Below, in pieces: positions 26,388 through 34,878 of a stretch of DNA of 64,000 bases; position 1 is the stretch's first letter; each line of letters starts with the position of its first letter. The notes beneath the pieces are model-generated. The model saw only the letters and a program-made list of their open reading frames with translations. It was not told where the DNA came from and ran no database searches. The position numbers and the translations under genes were made by a program. This DNA comes from Pustulibacterium marinum (GTDB lineage Bacteria > Bacteroidota > Bacteroidia > Flavobacteriales > Flavobacteriaceae): positions 57,055-121,054 of the forward strand of contig NZ_FPBK01000013.1 in the NCBI RefSeq assembly GCF_900116665.1, written 5' to 3'.

Positions 26388-27011
26388 TTGGAGCTATTAC
26401 GAAGCATTTTTTTTGATACCATTTCGGTTTTTACCATTATGAACCCACTTTCTGTAGGGGTAATCATGCTTACATTGCTAGATGAAAATATTAGCAAAAC
26501 AGAGATTCGTAAAATAGCTTTAAAAGCTTCTAAAAGTGTATATCTTTCGTTAACCATTGTTTTTTTAATTGGTCAATATATATTTAGCTTTTTAGGAGTT
26601 TCTCCAGATGGATTACGTGTTTTTGGTGGGATTATCTTATTAATGATGGCGATTAACATGGTTCAAGGATATGGGAAGAGAACCAATCAAACTACAAAAG
26701 AAAAAGAGGCGGCAGAAGAAAGAGAAGATATTAGTATCGTTCCTTTAGCAATTCCTATAACCGTTGGTCCTGGGCTTACAACTACTATGTTGAACATGAG
26801 TATTGCTGCTACTACTTGGCAAGCTTATGTAAGTGGATTGTCTGCTATTCTTATTTGTTGTTTCGCTTGTTATATTATTTTGGCTCGTATGCCTTTCATT
26901 AAAGAGAAATTGGGTGTAAACGGATTACGTGTTTTGAACCGTGTGATGGGATTGGTTGTAGGTTCTTTAGCAGCTCAAATGATTCTATCAGGAATTGCAA
27001 AATTTCTATAA
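26388..27011 (+). CDS. MarC family (UPF0056) membrane protein
   Basis: An integral membrane protein of about 207 residues with six hydrophobic helices. NPLSVGVIMLTL near the N-terminus, VFGGIILLMMAINMVQG and IPLAIPITVGPGLTTTML (second half-site) mark the MarC family, which has an inverted internal repeat; transport function is unproven and the old link to multiple antibiotic resistance is not supported. No ATG lies upstream of the first helix. TTG at 26388 (reading MELLRSIFF) places the N-terminus where MarC proteins begin; TTG at 26355 is the alternative. The end overlaps the convergent TPR gene by six bases. Confidence 0.85.
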   Translation: MELLRSIFFDTISVFTIMNPLSVGVIMLTLLDENISKTEIRKIALKASKSVYLSLTIVFLIGQYIFSFLGVSPDGLRVFGGIILLMMAINMVQGYGKRTNQTTKEKEAAEEREDISIVPLAIPITVGPGLTTTMLNMSIAATTWQAYVSGLSAILICCFACYIILARMPFIKEKLGVNGLRVLNRVMGLVVGSLAAQMILSGIAKFL

Positions 27012-28799
27012 ATCTACTTGATCACCACGTAATTTACGATACGCTTTTCTGGCTTCTACAAAGTAAATACTGTCTTGATGATTAAAGATGATTTTCTCGT
27101 AATATTCTTTTGCTTTTTCAGCATCGTTAAGTTGATGTTCGTATAGAGATGCCATTGCAAAGAGCGCATCGTCTGTTAAAATATCGCCGTCAAAAAAGGC
27201 CAACATCTTTTCGTAATTCACAATTGCTTTTTCAAATTGTCCTGTTTTTTCGTATAGTTTTCCCTGTTTGAGAAGGGCTTCGTCTTCTATACTTTCACCT
27301 TTGTGATGAATTAAAATAGAGTCTAAAAGGCTTATGGCTTCTGTATTTTTGTTTTGATACGCAAGTAAATCTGCTTTTGCATAGATTTTCAAAGCAACTT
27401 GTAGTGAATCATCTTGTGAATTATCTGTGATCAATAATTTCAATTGCAATGCATCATTCGCAATGAGTTGAGAAGTTGATTGTTTTAAAATATTCAACTG
27501 ATTTTCTGCCCAATCAAAATCACCTTTATAAAAACTGGTTTGTGCCACTTTGAACATTGCGTTTTGACCCGCAACATCATTTTTCATGGTTTTTTGAATC
27601 TGTGAATAATAGATCAAAGCTTCATTGAAACGCTCTTCGAATACCAAAATATCCGCCAATTCCATTTTCAATAAAGAAGCATCAAAAGGGGAAAGTCGTA
27701 AGTCTAATACTTTTTTAAGATGTTTCTCAGCGGTATTGGGTTCATTTTTATTGAAGGCTATAAAATGGGCGTACGCAATTTGTAATGGAATGGTGTGGGT
27801 GTTAATTCCATACGTATCCAAGAGTTGATCAAACTTTTTCTCAATCGATTTGATGTCTGCCGAGTTTTCACTGAGTTCTAATTTGATAATAGCTAGTTCG
27901 GCATCTAGCTTTGCTTCGGCAAATTCAGTATGCGCTATCAGAAAGTTGTAGATGTCTATAGCTGTGCTCTTTTCTTGATCTTCTGTTGCAGCCAAAGCGA
28001 GATCCGTTAATCTGTCTAAAGAAATTTCATCAGTACGTTTGTAAATCGCTTTTTCTTGAATAAATGCCATATTGTACTGTTTCTGCTGTACAAATAACCA
28101 ACTCAACATTTCATTCCAAATAATAGCTGGATTGGTCTGACTTCTTTTGAGCAGGAGTTTTTTCAAGAGCAGATTATTTTCGTCCGTAGCATCTTCCGAA
28201 ATGAACTGCGTAATGGCACGTTCTATTTGTGTGCGCTGAGTGTCATTGGTTTGGCTAAGAGTTAAAAACGTATCAAACATTTTTTCAATGTTTCCCTGTT
28301 CGCCATAAATTCCTGCTAGCTGATAATTATAATTAAGTTCCGGACGCAATTTCATGGCTAGTGTATACGCTTCAACAGCTTGGTCTAGTAACGTATATTT
28401 TCTAAAACGATAGCCAATGGTACCAGCATAGGCTGGTTTCTCGTTGAGATATGCTATGGCTTTATCAAAATAGGTCTGTGCTTTTTCCGGCTGTTTTTGT
28501 AGAATGTAATTTTGCCCTAGATCTACTTCTAAAAGCGGTTGTGGAAATCGAGATGCTGCAATTTTATCTTCCAGTAATTCCTGAGCCTTTTCATAATTGC
28601 CCATCTGTTGCTGGCATTCTACCACATAGTTGAACCAAGTAGTGTTCTGGGGCTGTTTTTCGTAGAGTTGTTCATATAAAGGCAAGGCTTTATCAAAATC
28701 ACCATCTTCAAAATATTGTTTGGCCAATTGACTGTTTTGTGAAAAACCGTAATACGAACACAAAACCAACCCTATTACCCAAAAAATCTGTTTCATCAT
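27006..28799 (-). CDS. Tetratricopeptide repeat protein, exported
   Basis: A 597-residue protein with a signal peptide (about 1-20, ending YGFSQ) and TPR helices throughout, clearest at 20-90 (AKQYFEDGDFDKALPLYEQLYEKQPQ), 120-160, 370-430 and 500-590 (EDEALLKQGKLYEKTGQFEKAIVNYEKML). It is likely a periplasmic scaffold; similar large TPR proteins lie in gliding/T9SS or envelope clusters, but nothing ties this one to a partner. Terminates by overlapping the marC stop. Confidence 0.85.
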   Translation of the reverse strand: MMKQIFWVIGLVLCSYYGFSQNSQLAKQYFEDGDFDKALPLYEQLYEKQPQNTTWFNYVVECQQQMGNYEKAQELLEDKIAASRFPQPLLEVDLGQNYILQKQPEKAQTYFDKAIAYLNEKPAYAGTIGYRFRKYTLLDQAVEAYTLAMKLRPELNYNYQLAGIYGEQGNIEKMFDTFLTLSQTNDTQRTQIERAITQFISEDATDENNLLLKKLLLKRSQTNPAIIWNEMLSWLFVQQKQYNMAFIQEKAIYKRTDEISLDRLTDLALAATEDQEKSTAIDIYNFLIAHTEFAEAKLDAELAIIKLELSENSADIKSIEKKFDQLLDTYGINTHTIPLQIAYAHFIAFNKNEPNTAEKHLKKVLDLRLSPFDASLLKMELADILVFEERFNEALIYYSQIQKTMKNDVAGQNAMFKVAQTSFYKGDFDWAENQLNILKQSTSQLIANDALQLKLLITDNSQDDSLQVALKIYAKADLLAYQNKNTEAISLLDSILIHHKGESIEDEALLKQGKLYEKTGQFEKAIVNYEKMLAFFDGDILTDDALFAMASLYEHQLNDAEKAKEYYEKIIFNHQDSIYFVEARKAYRKLRGDQVDL

Positions 28800-28818
28800 T
28801 TTATAAAAGCGCTTTGGT

Positions 28819-28826
28819 CAAATATA
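28819..28826 (-). promoter_or_regulatory. Putative promoter -7 element (TATATTTG) of the TPR gene
   Basis: Minus-strand TATATTTG fits TAnnTTTG, 19 bases upstream of the ATG at 28799 and downstream of the serS terminator. Confidence 0.55.
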
Positions 28827-28869
28827 CTAAAAATGAAATGACGATGTTTGGTTTGAAAATATTCTAAAT

Positions 28870-28904
28870 AAAAAATCCGTACTGAAATTCAATACGGATT
28901 TTTT
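28870..28904 (-). terminator. Rho-independent terminator of serS
   Basis: A 12-bp stem AAAAAATCCGTA / TACGGATTTTTT with an 11-nt loop lies 22 bases beyond the serS stop, with A/T tracts on both sides. Confidence 0.85.
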
Positions 28905-28926
28905 AATATTTTAATTTGAAAATACG

Positions 28927-30198
28927 TTAATCAATTTTATCAAAACCAGTGTATGGTCTTAATGCTTCTGGAATTTCAATACCATCGGCTGTTTGGTAGT
29001 TTTCAAGAATACCTGCCAAAACTCTAGGCAACGCCAAAGAGCTTCCGTTCAAGGTGTGGGCTAACTGGCTTTTTCCGTTTTCATCTTTGTAACGAAGTTT
29101 CAAACGGTTCGCTTGATAGGTTTCAAAATTAGAAACTGAAGAAATTTCTAACCATCTGTCTTGCGCAGTTGAGAAAACTTCAAAGTCATACGTCAATGCA
29201 GAGGTAAATCCGGTATCGCCACCACACAAACGTAAAATACGGTACGGTAATTTCAATTCTTCTAAAATACCTTTTACATGTTCTACCATGCCGTCTAAAG
29301 CTTCATAAGATCTTTCAGGATGTTCAATACGAACAATCTCTACTTTATCAAATTGGTGTAAACGATTCAATCCACGAACGTGCGCTCCGTAGCTACCCGC
29401 TTCTCGTCTAAAACAAGGCGTATAACCCGTGCAACAAATAGGGAAATCTTTCTCGTTTAACATGGTGTCGCGGAACATGTTGGTAACCGGAACTTCCGCT
29501 GTCGGAATCAAATATAAATCATCAGCAGTTACGTGATACATTTGCCCTTCTTTATCTGGTAATTGCCCGGTTCCGTAACCAGAAGCTTCATTAATTAAAT
29601 GCGGTACCTGAAATTCCTGATACCCAGCTTCGGTATTTTTATCTAAGAAATAAGCAATCAAGGCACGTTGCAAACGAGCACCTTTCCCTTTGTAAACAGG
29701 AAATCCGGCTCCCGAGATCTTTGCTCCTAAATCAAAATCTATAATATCATATTTTTTAGCCAATTCCCAGTGAGGCAACGCATTTTCTCCCAATTGTGGA
29801 ATCTCTCCATGCTTAAAAACTTCTTCATTATCCTCTTCATTTTTACCAGCCACCACGCTTTCATGTGGTACGTTTGGTATTTGGTATAACAAAGCTGTCA
29901 AAGCATCGGCAGTTTCGTTTAACTTTTCGGTTAACGTCTTAGAAGATTCTTTTAAGTCGGCTGTTTTTGCTTTTAATTCATTGGCTTCAGCAGCTTTTCC
30001 AGTTTTAAAAAGCATTCCAATCTCTTTCGACAATTTATTAGATTCTGCTAAAATAGTATCAAGGGACGACTGTGTACTTCTTCTTTCTTCGTCTAGTTTT
30101 AACACTTCTTCTACCATTGCTTCGGCGTCGATGTTTCGCTTGGCCAATCCGGCAATAACGGCATCTTTTTGTTCTCTAATAAATGCTACTTGTAACAT
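28927..30198 (-). CDS. serS: Seryl-tRNA synthetase
   Basis: A 423-residue class II synthetase that charges tRNA-Ser (and tRNA-Sec where present). The N-terminal antiparallel coiled coil spans about 25-110 (KLDEERRSTQSSLDTIL ... LTEKLNETADAL). Catalytic motifs follow: LIPTAEVPVTNMF (motif 1 region and serine binding), CFRREAGSYGAHVRGLNRLHQF (motif 2) and NGSSLALPRVLAGILENYQ (motif 3). Full length. The gene has a 180-base upstream gap that holds repeat copy B and a TAnnTTTG element, so the repeat may be part of its leader. Confidence 0.97.
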   Translation of the reverse strand: MLQVAFIREQKDAVIAGLAKRNIDAEAMVEEVLKLDEERRSTQSSLDTILAESNKLSKEIGMLFKTGKAAEANELKAKTADLKESSKTLTEKLNETADALTALLYQIPNVPHESVVAGKNEEDNEEVFKHGEIPQLGENALPHWELAKKYDIIDFDLGAKISGAGFPVYKGKGARLQRALIAYFLDKNTEAGYQEFQVPHLINEASGYGTGQLPDKEGQMYHVTADDLYLIPTAEVPVTNMFRDTMLNEKDFPICCTGYTPCFRREAGSYGAHVRGLNRLHQFDKVEIVRIEHPERSYEALDGMVEHVKGILEELKLPYRILRLCGGDTGFTSALTYDFEVFSTAQDRWLEISSVSNFETYQANRLKLRYKDENGKSQLAHTLNGSSLALPRVLAGILENYQTADGIEIPEALRPYTGFDKID

Positions 30199-30221
30199 GG
30201 TTTATGTAATTAAATTTATGT

Positions 30222-30320
30222 TGGGCGTGCCGGCTTCGTTGCACTTCGCCGTCGGGCTTTCGGCAGTCGCTTTTGTCCTTCACGGCCAAAGAGCTCCAAC
30301 AGTGCCTCTATCCCTCACGC
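30222..30320. repeat. Intergenic GGGCG...GTCGGGCTTT...ATCCCT repeat element, copy B
   Basis: A 99-base GC-richer segment. It begins TTGGGCG, has a short hairpin (CGGC...GCCG), GTCGGGCTTT, a variable middle and ends ATCCCTCACGCAAAA. Landmarks, order and orientation match copy A at 24011-24084; the middle differs in length and sequence. Both copies are 13-24 bases from the start codon of a minus-strand gene, here serS. Confidence 0.65.
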
Positions 30321-30336
30321 AAAATTTGTAAAAGCA

Positions 30337-30344
30337 CAAATTTA
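30337..30344 (-). promoter_or_regulatory. Putative serS promoter -7 element (TAAATTTG)
   Basis: Minus-strand TAAATTTG matches TAnnTTTG and lies upstream of repeat copy B. If used, the repeat would be transcribed in the serS leader, about 130 bases long. Confidence 0.35.
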
Positions 30345-30378
30345 AACGAATTCCTATAAATAACAGGTTTTGTAAAGG

Positions 30379-31695
30379 TTATTCTTTAGGGGAAGGTAAA
30401 ATCCATTCATGATGCGAAAACGGATGCCATTCTTCTGCCGCCAAATCTACTTTAGGGTCTATGAAAAGTTGATATTTTTTGCCATTTACACTTACTCTAC
30501 CTTTAGCATGTACTTCTACGTCTTGTCCTTTTTTGGCGTATTCTCTTTTCAGTAATTGTGCAAATTGCCATGCAAAATCTGGTTTTGTGGCTATATGGCG
30601 TCGTTGTTTTACAGTCAAGTAATCAGCTTCTTTAACTCTTGTTTTTTTACCGGTTTTTTTATCGATTACGGTAAAGTTGGTGTGGCCACCTTTGGCTCTA
30701 AGCATCATTCTCCAACTCATACGATGTCCTTCTTCTGTCCATAACACATTGTCGGGAATTACCCAATGACGCAGCGGCATTAGAATTTGAAAAGATAAAT
30801 ACAATCCGCCAATCCATTTAATCGCTTGATGATGTGGAGGAATAATTACTTCATTTTCCGTGTATAAAGGTTTCTTCTTTAAAAAGATATTTCTAATGGT
30901 TTCCGGTTCAAAAAAGAACAAGCTAAAAGCTAATGACAAGTACGGGAAAATACCTACTTGAAAGACAAAAGAATTAAATAAATGAAAAAAGATGGAAGCA
31001 AAAAATGCCCATTTTCTAGTGGGTTTCCATAGTAGTAAAGGAATTACCAAAAAATCATATAAAATACCACCGTATGCTAAAAAAGCTTGCGCCCATGTTT
31101 CTTGAAGTAATGCTCCAACTATTGGATAATTTGCCTTTCCTCTCATCATTACGCCAATGGCGTTGAGGTTAAACCAATCCGGATACCATTTGGCAATGGA
31201 GCCGTAGGTATACACAATCCACATTTGTAAAATGATGAGCCATTTGCACCAATTGGGCATGGAAATACGCTTGAGTTCGGGCTTTCGCTTTACATCAAGT
31301 GAAAGATATCTATGAGCCGGTTGTACCAACATGATCAAACATAACAAGATCAATAAATAGTAATGATTGTTGTAGTTGGTTTTTTGCATTAAATATGTAG
31401 CTGTCCACATTACTGTGAAAGCTCCCATACTAAACCTGTATCTATAGCCCAGCATGACTAGAATTCCAAATAACCCCATAACCGCATAATAAAAATACAT
31501 TCCATTACCCGGAAGTGGATGTAGCCATTCGAAACCAATAAATGTAAAATTAAAAGAAGGAAGTATAAATGCTTTACGAACCCAGCCTGTAAAAATGGCT
31601 CCAACAGATTCTAAAAAAATGAGTAGCCCAAAAATAACCCGGAAAAGTACCAGCGAAACGTTGTCTACTTGTTTGAATAGGAATTTATTCAGCAT
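30379..31695 (-). CDS. HTTM-domain membrane protein (vitamin K-dependent gamma-carboxylase-like)
   Basis: A 438-residue protein with an N-terminal membrane region of about seven or eight helices (to about residue 290) and a soluble C-terminal part (about 320-438). The LFRVIFGLLIFLESVG start, YNNHYYLLILLCLIMLVQPAHRYLSLD and IAKWYPDWFN segments are typical of the HTTM/VKGC-like family. Animal members carboxylate glutamate using vitamin K; bacterial ones are mostly uncharacterised, and Flavobacteria make menaquinone, a possible cofactor. Start overlaps the ribF end by 11 bases. Confidence 0.82.
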   Translation of the reverse strand: MLNKFLFKQVDNVSLVLFRVIFGLLIFLESVGAIFTGWVRKAFILPSFNFTFIGFEWLHPLPGNGMYFYYAVMGLFGILVMLGYRYRFSMGAFTVMWTATYLMQKTNYNNHYYLLILLCLIMLVQPAHRYLSLDVKRKPELKRISMPNWCKWLIILQMWIVYTYGSIAKWYPDWFNLNAIGVMMRGKANYPIVGALLQETWAQAFLAYGGILYDFLVIPLLLWKPTRKWAFFASIFFHLFNSFVFQVGIFPYLSLAFSLFFFEPETIRNIFLKKKPLYTENEVIIPPHHQAIKWIGGLYLSFQILMPLRHWVIPDNVLWTEEGHRMSWRMMLRAKGGHTNFTVIDKKTGKKTRVKEADYLTVKQRRHIATKPDFAWQFAQLLKREYAKKGQDVEVHAKGRVSVNGKKYQLFIDPKVDLAAEEWHPFSHHEWILPSPKE

Positions 31696-32623
31696 ATTTA
31701 TGAGCTATCAAGCTAAGGCATTGTTTTTTGTCAGCATCCAATTGTTCTTTAAGCGCTTCTAAAGAACCAAATTTTTCCTCACCTCTTAGATATTCTAAGA
31801 AATGAACTTGAATTTTTTTGGTGTAAAGATCTTTATCAATTCCGAAGAAATTCACTTCAATAGTTTTTGGAATATTAGCGCCAATCGTTGGGTTGTGACC
31901 TATGCTTAGCATACCAAAAACTTTTTTACCATCAATATAACTGTAAACTAAATAAACGCCAATTGCCGGGATCAGTTTATAAGTTTCGGCAATGTGAATG
32001 TTTGCAGTAGGGTAATGCAGTTGTTTACCAATTCCACGCCCGTGAGTAACGGTTCCTGTAATAAAAAAGTCATAACCAAGATAGGTGTTGGCTGTTTCCA
32101 GGTCTTTTTCTAGCAGGGCTTTTCTAATTTTTGTAGAACTTACAGAAACATCGTCTACTACTTCAGCAGTAATTTCATCTACATCAAACCCATAGGTTTC
32201 TCCAAAAATGCGTAGTTGATCAATGTTTGCAGTTCTATTTCTTCCAAAACGGTGGTCATAACCAATTACCACACTTTTTGCATTGATTTTTTCCACCAAA
32301 ATTTTTTCTACATATTCTTCTGCACTCAATCTTGAAAAATCTTTGTCAAACGGATATACAAATAGATTATCAATTCCGGCTTTTTCTAACAGTTGAATAC
32401 GCTCTTCAATAGTATTTATCAGTTTTAGATCGCTATCCTGCTGCAAAACCATTCGTGGATGTGGAAAAAATGTAAGAATTGTAGCGTTGAAATTGGTAGT
32501 GTGAGCAGCGGCAATAAGGTGCTCAATAATTTTTTGATGCCCCAAGTGAACACCATCGAAGGTTCCGATAGTGACTATTGTGGGTTCTTTGAATTTATAT
32601 TCGGCTGACTTTACGAGTTGCAA
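31685..32623 (-). CDS. ribF: Bifunctional riboflavin kinase/FAD synthetase RibF
   Basis: A 312-residue enzyme that makes FMN and then FAD. The FAD synthetase part (about 1-180) shows TIGTFDGVHLGHQKII, TFFPHPRMVL and VIGYDHRFGRNR; the riboflavin kinase part (about 185-305) shows GRGIGKQLHYPTANI and GVYLV. The gene begins at TTG (32623): no in-frame ATG precedes the conserved GTFDGVHLGH, and the promoter element is only 17 bases upstream. Co-transcribed with the HTTM gene, which overlaps it. Confidence 0.94.
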   Translation of the reverse strand: MQLVKSAEYKFKEPTIVTIGTFDGVHLGHQKIIEHLIAAAHTTNFNATILTFFPHPRMVLQQDSDLKLINTIEERIQLLEKAGIDNLFVYPFDKDFSRLSAEEYVEKILVEKINAKSVVIGYDHRFGRNRTANIDQLRIFGETYGFDVDEITAEVVDDVSVSSTKIRKALLEKDLETANTYLGYDFFITGTVTHGRGIGKQLHYPTANIHIAETYKLIPAIGVYLVYSYIDGKKVFGMLSIGHNPTIGANIPKTIEVNFFGIDKDLYTKKIQVHFLEYLRGEEKFGSLEALKEQLDADKKQCLSLIAHKYAE

Positions 32624-32640
32624 TTTCTATATAGTTTAAG

Positions 32641-32648
32641 CAAAGATA
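32641..32648 (-). promoter_or_regulatory. Putative ribF promoter -7 element (TATCTTTG)
   Basis: Minus-strand TATCTTTG, a perfect TAnnTTTG, lies 17 bases before the TTG start and touches the gpsA terminator. It supports a very short leader and the TTG start. Confidence 0.6.
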
Positions 32649-32683
32649 AAAAAAGCGGGTTGATAATCTCAATCCGCTTTTTA
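32648..32683 (-). terminator. Rho-independent terminator of gpsA
   Basis: Stem AAAAAGCGGGTTGA / TCAATCCGCTTTTT (one G/T pair) with a TAATC loop lies 27 bases beyond the gpsA stop. Confidence 0.85.
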
Positions 32684-32709
32684 AAATTGATATAAATGAA
32701 AAACAGGGA

Positions 32710-33711
32710 TTAATCTAGTTTTTCGGTAAGTTTTTTAAATGTTTTACGGGCATCTTTTCCTTCGTACAAGACCTCGTAAACAGCATTGATAATAGGTGTT
32801 TTACTTTTTCGTTTTAATTTGTCCATTATCAAATAAGCACTTTTGGATGCGTAGTAGCCTTCAGCAACCATGTTCATTTCCATCATAGCGCTTTTTACTG
32901 TATAGCCTTTTCCTATCATGTTTCCAAACATTCTATTTCTACTGAAAACGGAATAACCGGTAACCAAAAGATCTCCTAAATAGGCAGAATTATTTACATT
33001 TCTCTTAGTGTTGTGAACACGTTTGATAAAGCGTTTCATTTCTCTAATGGCGTTACTCATTAATACACTTTGGAAATTGTCTCCATAACCTAGGCCATGT
33101 GCAATTCCGGCGGCAATGGCATAAATATTTTTCAGTACGGCAGCATATTCGCTTCCTATGATGTCATCAGAAATTTTGGTATTTATATACTCACAAGCAA
33201 TAGAATTGGCAACTACTTCCGCTTTTTTACTATCTCTACAAGCAATGGTCAAGTAAGACAAACGCTCTAAAGCTACTTCTTCTGCGTGGCACGGACCTGT
33301 GATGACTCCAATATTTTCAAATGGAACGTTATAGTTTGTATGAAAATGTTCGCCTACAATAAGGCCTGTTTCTGGAACAATTCCTTTGATGGCAGAGAAA
33401 ACTACTTTGTTTTCTAATGAAATGTTCAACGCTTTTAATTCAGTTTCCAAAAATGCAGATGGAATTACAAAAATTAGATAATCTGCGTTGGAGACCGCTT
33501 CGTTAATATCGCTGGTGAGTTTTAGTTTGCTGGTGTCAAATTCAACAGCACTAATGTAATTTGGATTATGTTTTTCTTTTTCAATATGTGCAATAGCAGT
33601 TTTGTTACGCATGTACCAACCAACCTCATCGAGATTTTCGCAAAGCATTTTCATGATGGCTGTGGCCCAACTTCCTCCTCCTAAAACAGCAACTTTTACA
33701 GCATTTTTCAT
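32710..33711 (-). CDS. gpsA: NAD(P)H-dependent glycerol-3-phosphate dehydrogenase
   Basis: A 333-residue enzyme that reduces dihydroxyacetone phosphate to sn-glycerol 3-phosphate for phospholipid synthesis. The Rossmann motif VLGGGSWATA is at the N-terminus, followed by FVIPSAFLE, SAIKGI, the catalytic-lysine segment EYAAVLKNIYAIAAGI and NDLLVTGYS-like GDLLVTGYSVFSRNR. The start at 33711 (MKNAVKVAV) is chosen over the longer frame at 33762, which adds 17 residues outside the family. Confidence 0.94.
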   Translation of the reverse strand: MKNAVKVAVLGGGSWATAIMKMLCENLDEVGWYMRNKTAIAHIEKEKHNPNYISAVEFDTSKLKLTSDINEAVSNADYLIFVIPSAFLETELKALNISLENKVVFSAIKGIVPETGLIVGEHFHTNYNVPFENIGVITGPCHAEEVALERLSYLTIACRDSKKAEVVANSIACEYINTKISDDIIGSEYAAVLKNIYAIAAGIAHGLGYGDNFQSVLMSNAIREMKRFIKRVHNTKRNVNNSAYLGDLLVTGYSVFSRNRMFGNMIGKGYTVKSAMMEMNMVAEGYYASKSAYLIMDKLKRKSKTPIINAVYEVLYEGKDARKTFKKLTEKLD

Positions 33712-33737
33712 ATTTGATTTTTTAAATGAATCTATTT

Positions 33738-33745
33738 CAAAAATA
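33738..33745 (-). promoter_or_regulatory. Putative gpsA promoter -7 element (TATTTTTG)
   Basis: Minus-strand TATTTTTG fits TAnnTTTG, 26 bases upstream of the chosen ATG. It lies inside the longer open frame and so supports the shorter start. Confidence 0.5.
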
Positions 33746-33858
33746 CTTAAAAAAAACAGCAAAACATGAAGGGTTGTTTATGAGTGGATTAGCATATGAT
33801 TTATTTTTTGGCACAGTAGTTGGTTTTTCAGTAACAAGAAATTGAAAAACGAACGCTT

Positions 33859-34806
33859 ATGAAAACTATAAAATTACTTTTTGTTTCATTCCTTGCCTTA
33901 GCCAGTTTCTCGGCTTGTACCAATACGGTATACATAGAGGATGATTATGTAGAGCCTTCTATTACTTTAAATCAATTGATTCATAGTTATGAGTTATGGT
34001 ATATAGACATCAATCAATCTACCGTAAATGGAAATATTCCGTTTATGCAAATTGCGTTTACGCTTTCATTTAGAAACGGAACGTTGTATGCAAACAATAA
34101 TATGGTTGGTTTTGGTAGTAATGGAAATGGATATGGAATTGACGTTGGATATTACGATGCTTACGGAAGTACCTTGCAACTAGATCATGATTTGGATGGA
34201 GTTTGGAATTTTTCGGTTCAACAATTGGGAACAAATACTATTGAATTGTATAATTACGAAACAGATAGCTCTTTTGTATTAAGAGGATACCAAAGAAGTA
34301 CATTTGATTATGATTATGTGTTTTATGAAAACATCCATTACTTTTTGCAAGAGTACGAAGCTTGGGAAAAAGTTTATACAAGTCAGGAAGGAGCAATTAA
34401 CGACTTTGATGCTGAAAACTTTTTAGCATTTTTATCAGATGGTTACGGTGATACATTCTTGTCTTCTATAGATGGTAATGGAACGCCGGTTAGCAATATT
34501 TACTGGGATTACGAAGGTATTTATGAAGTACTAAATGTGGATGGAGATGTCTACGCAAAAGTTTTAACATTGGATTATGACTATCTAGGCAATGAATATT
34601 TTGAGTTGTACGTTATCAACGACGAAACTGTTGAATTGTATCATCCGTATTCTGGAACTACCTATAGATTCAAAGGAAGAGGATATATACAATATATGCG
34701 TTCTGCCAATGCTAAAGGTAAAACGTCTTCTGAAGAAACTCGTAAATTAAGAGTGAAAGAAAATAACAGAACGTTTAAGGCAGAAGAATTTAAAAGTTTA
34801 AAATAG
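33859..34806 (+). CDS. Outer-membrane or periplasmic lipoprotein of unknown function
   Basis: A 315-residue protein with a lipoprotein signal (LALASFSAC, lipidated C20). The mature part is rich in Tyr, Asp and Asn and falls into two similar halves, each with strand patterns like WYIDINQ / WDYEGIYEV and YNYETDSSFVLRGY / YHPYSGTTYRFKGRGY, so it is probably an internally duplicated beta domain. A basic tail (KTSSEETRKLRVKENNR) ends it. I recognise no functional family. It is convergent with nadD and shares its terminator; homologues may carry a mistaken nicotinate-nucleotide label because of that position. Confidence 0.75.
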   Translation: MKTIKLLFVSFLALASFSACTNTVYIEDDYVEPSITLNQLIHSYELWYIDINQSTVNGNIPFMQIAFTLSFRNGTLYANNNMVGFGSNGNGYGIDVGYYDAYGSTLQLDHDLDGVWNFSVQQLGTNTIELYNYETDSSFVLRGYQRSTFDYDYVFYENIHYFLQEYEAWEKVYTSQEGAINDFDAENFLAFLSDGYGDTFLSSIDGNGTPVSNIYWDYEGIYEVLNVDGDVYAKVLTLDYDYLGNEYFELYVINDETVELYHPYSGTTYRFKGRGYIQYMRSANAKGKTSSEETRKLRVKENNRTFKAEEFKSLK

Positions 34807-34839
34807 AGAGTTTTTGATTTTTTGGTTGGTTATTTAGTT

Positions 34840-34878
34840 AAAAGCCGCTTTCTCAAATTAAGAGAAGCGGCTTTTTTT
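34840..34878. terminator. Bidirectional terminator between the lipoprotein gene and nadD
   Basis: Stem AAAAGCCGCTTTCTC with loop AAATTA and GAGAAGCGGCTTTTTTT lies between convergent genes; it touches the nadD stop codon. Confidence 0.9.

Noticed and set aside
31270..31290. TTCGGGCTTT, resembling the core of the intergenic repeat element
   Set aside because: It lies inside the HTTM coding frame and lacks the TGGGCG start and ATCCCT...CGC end, so it is a chance match.
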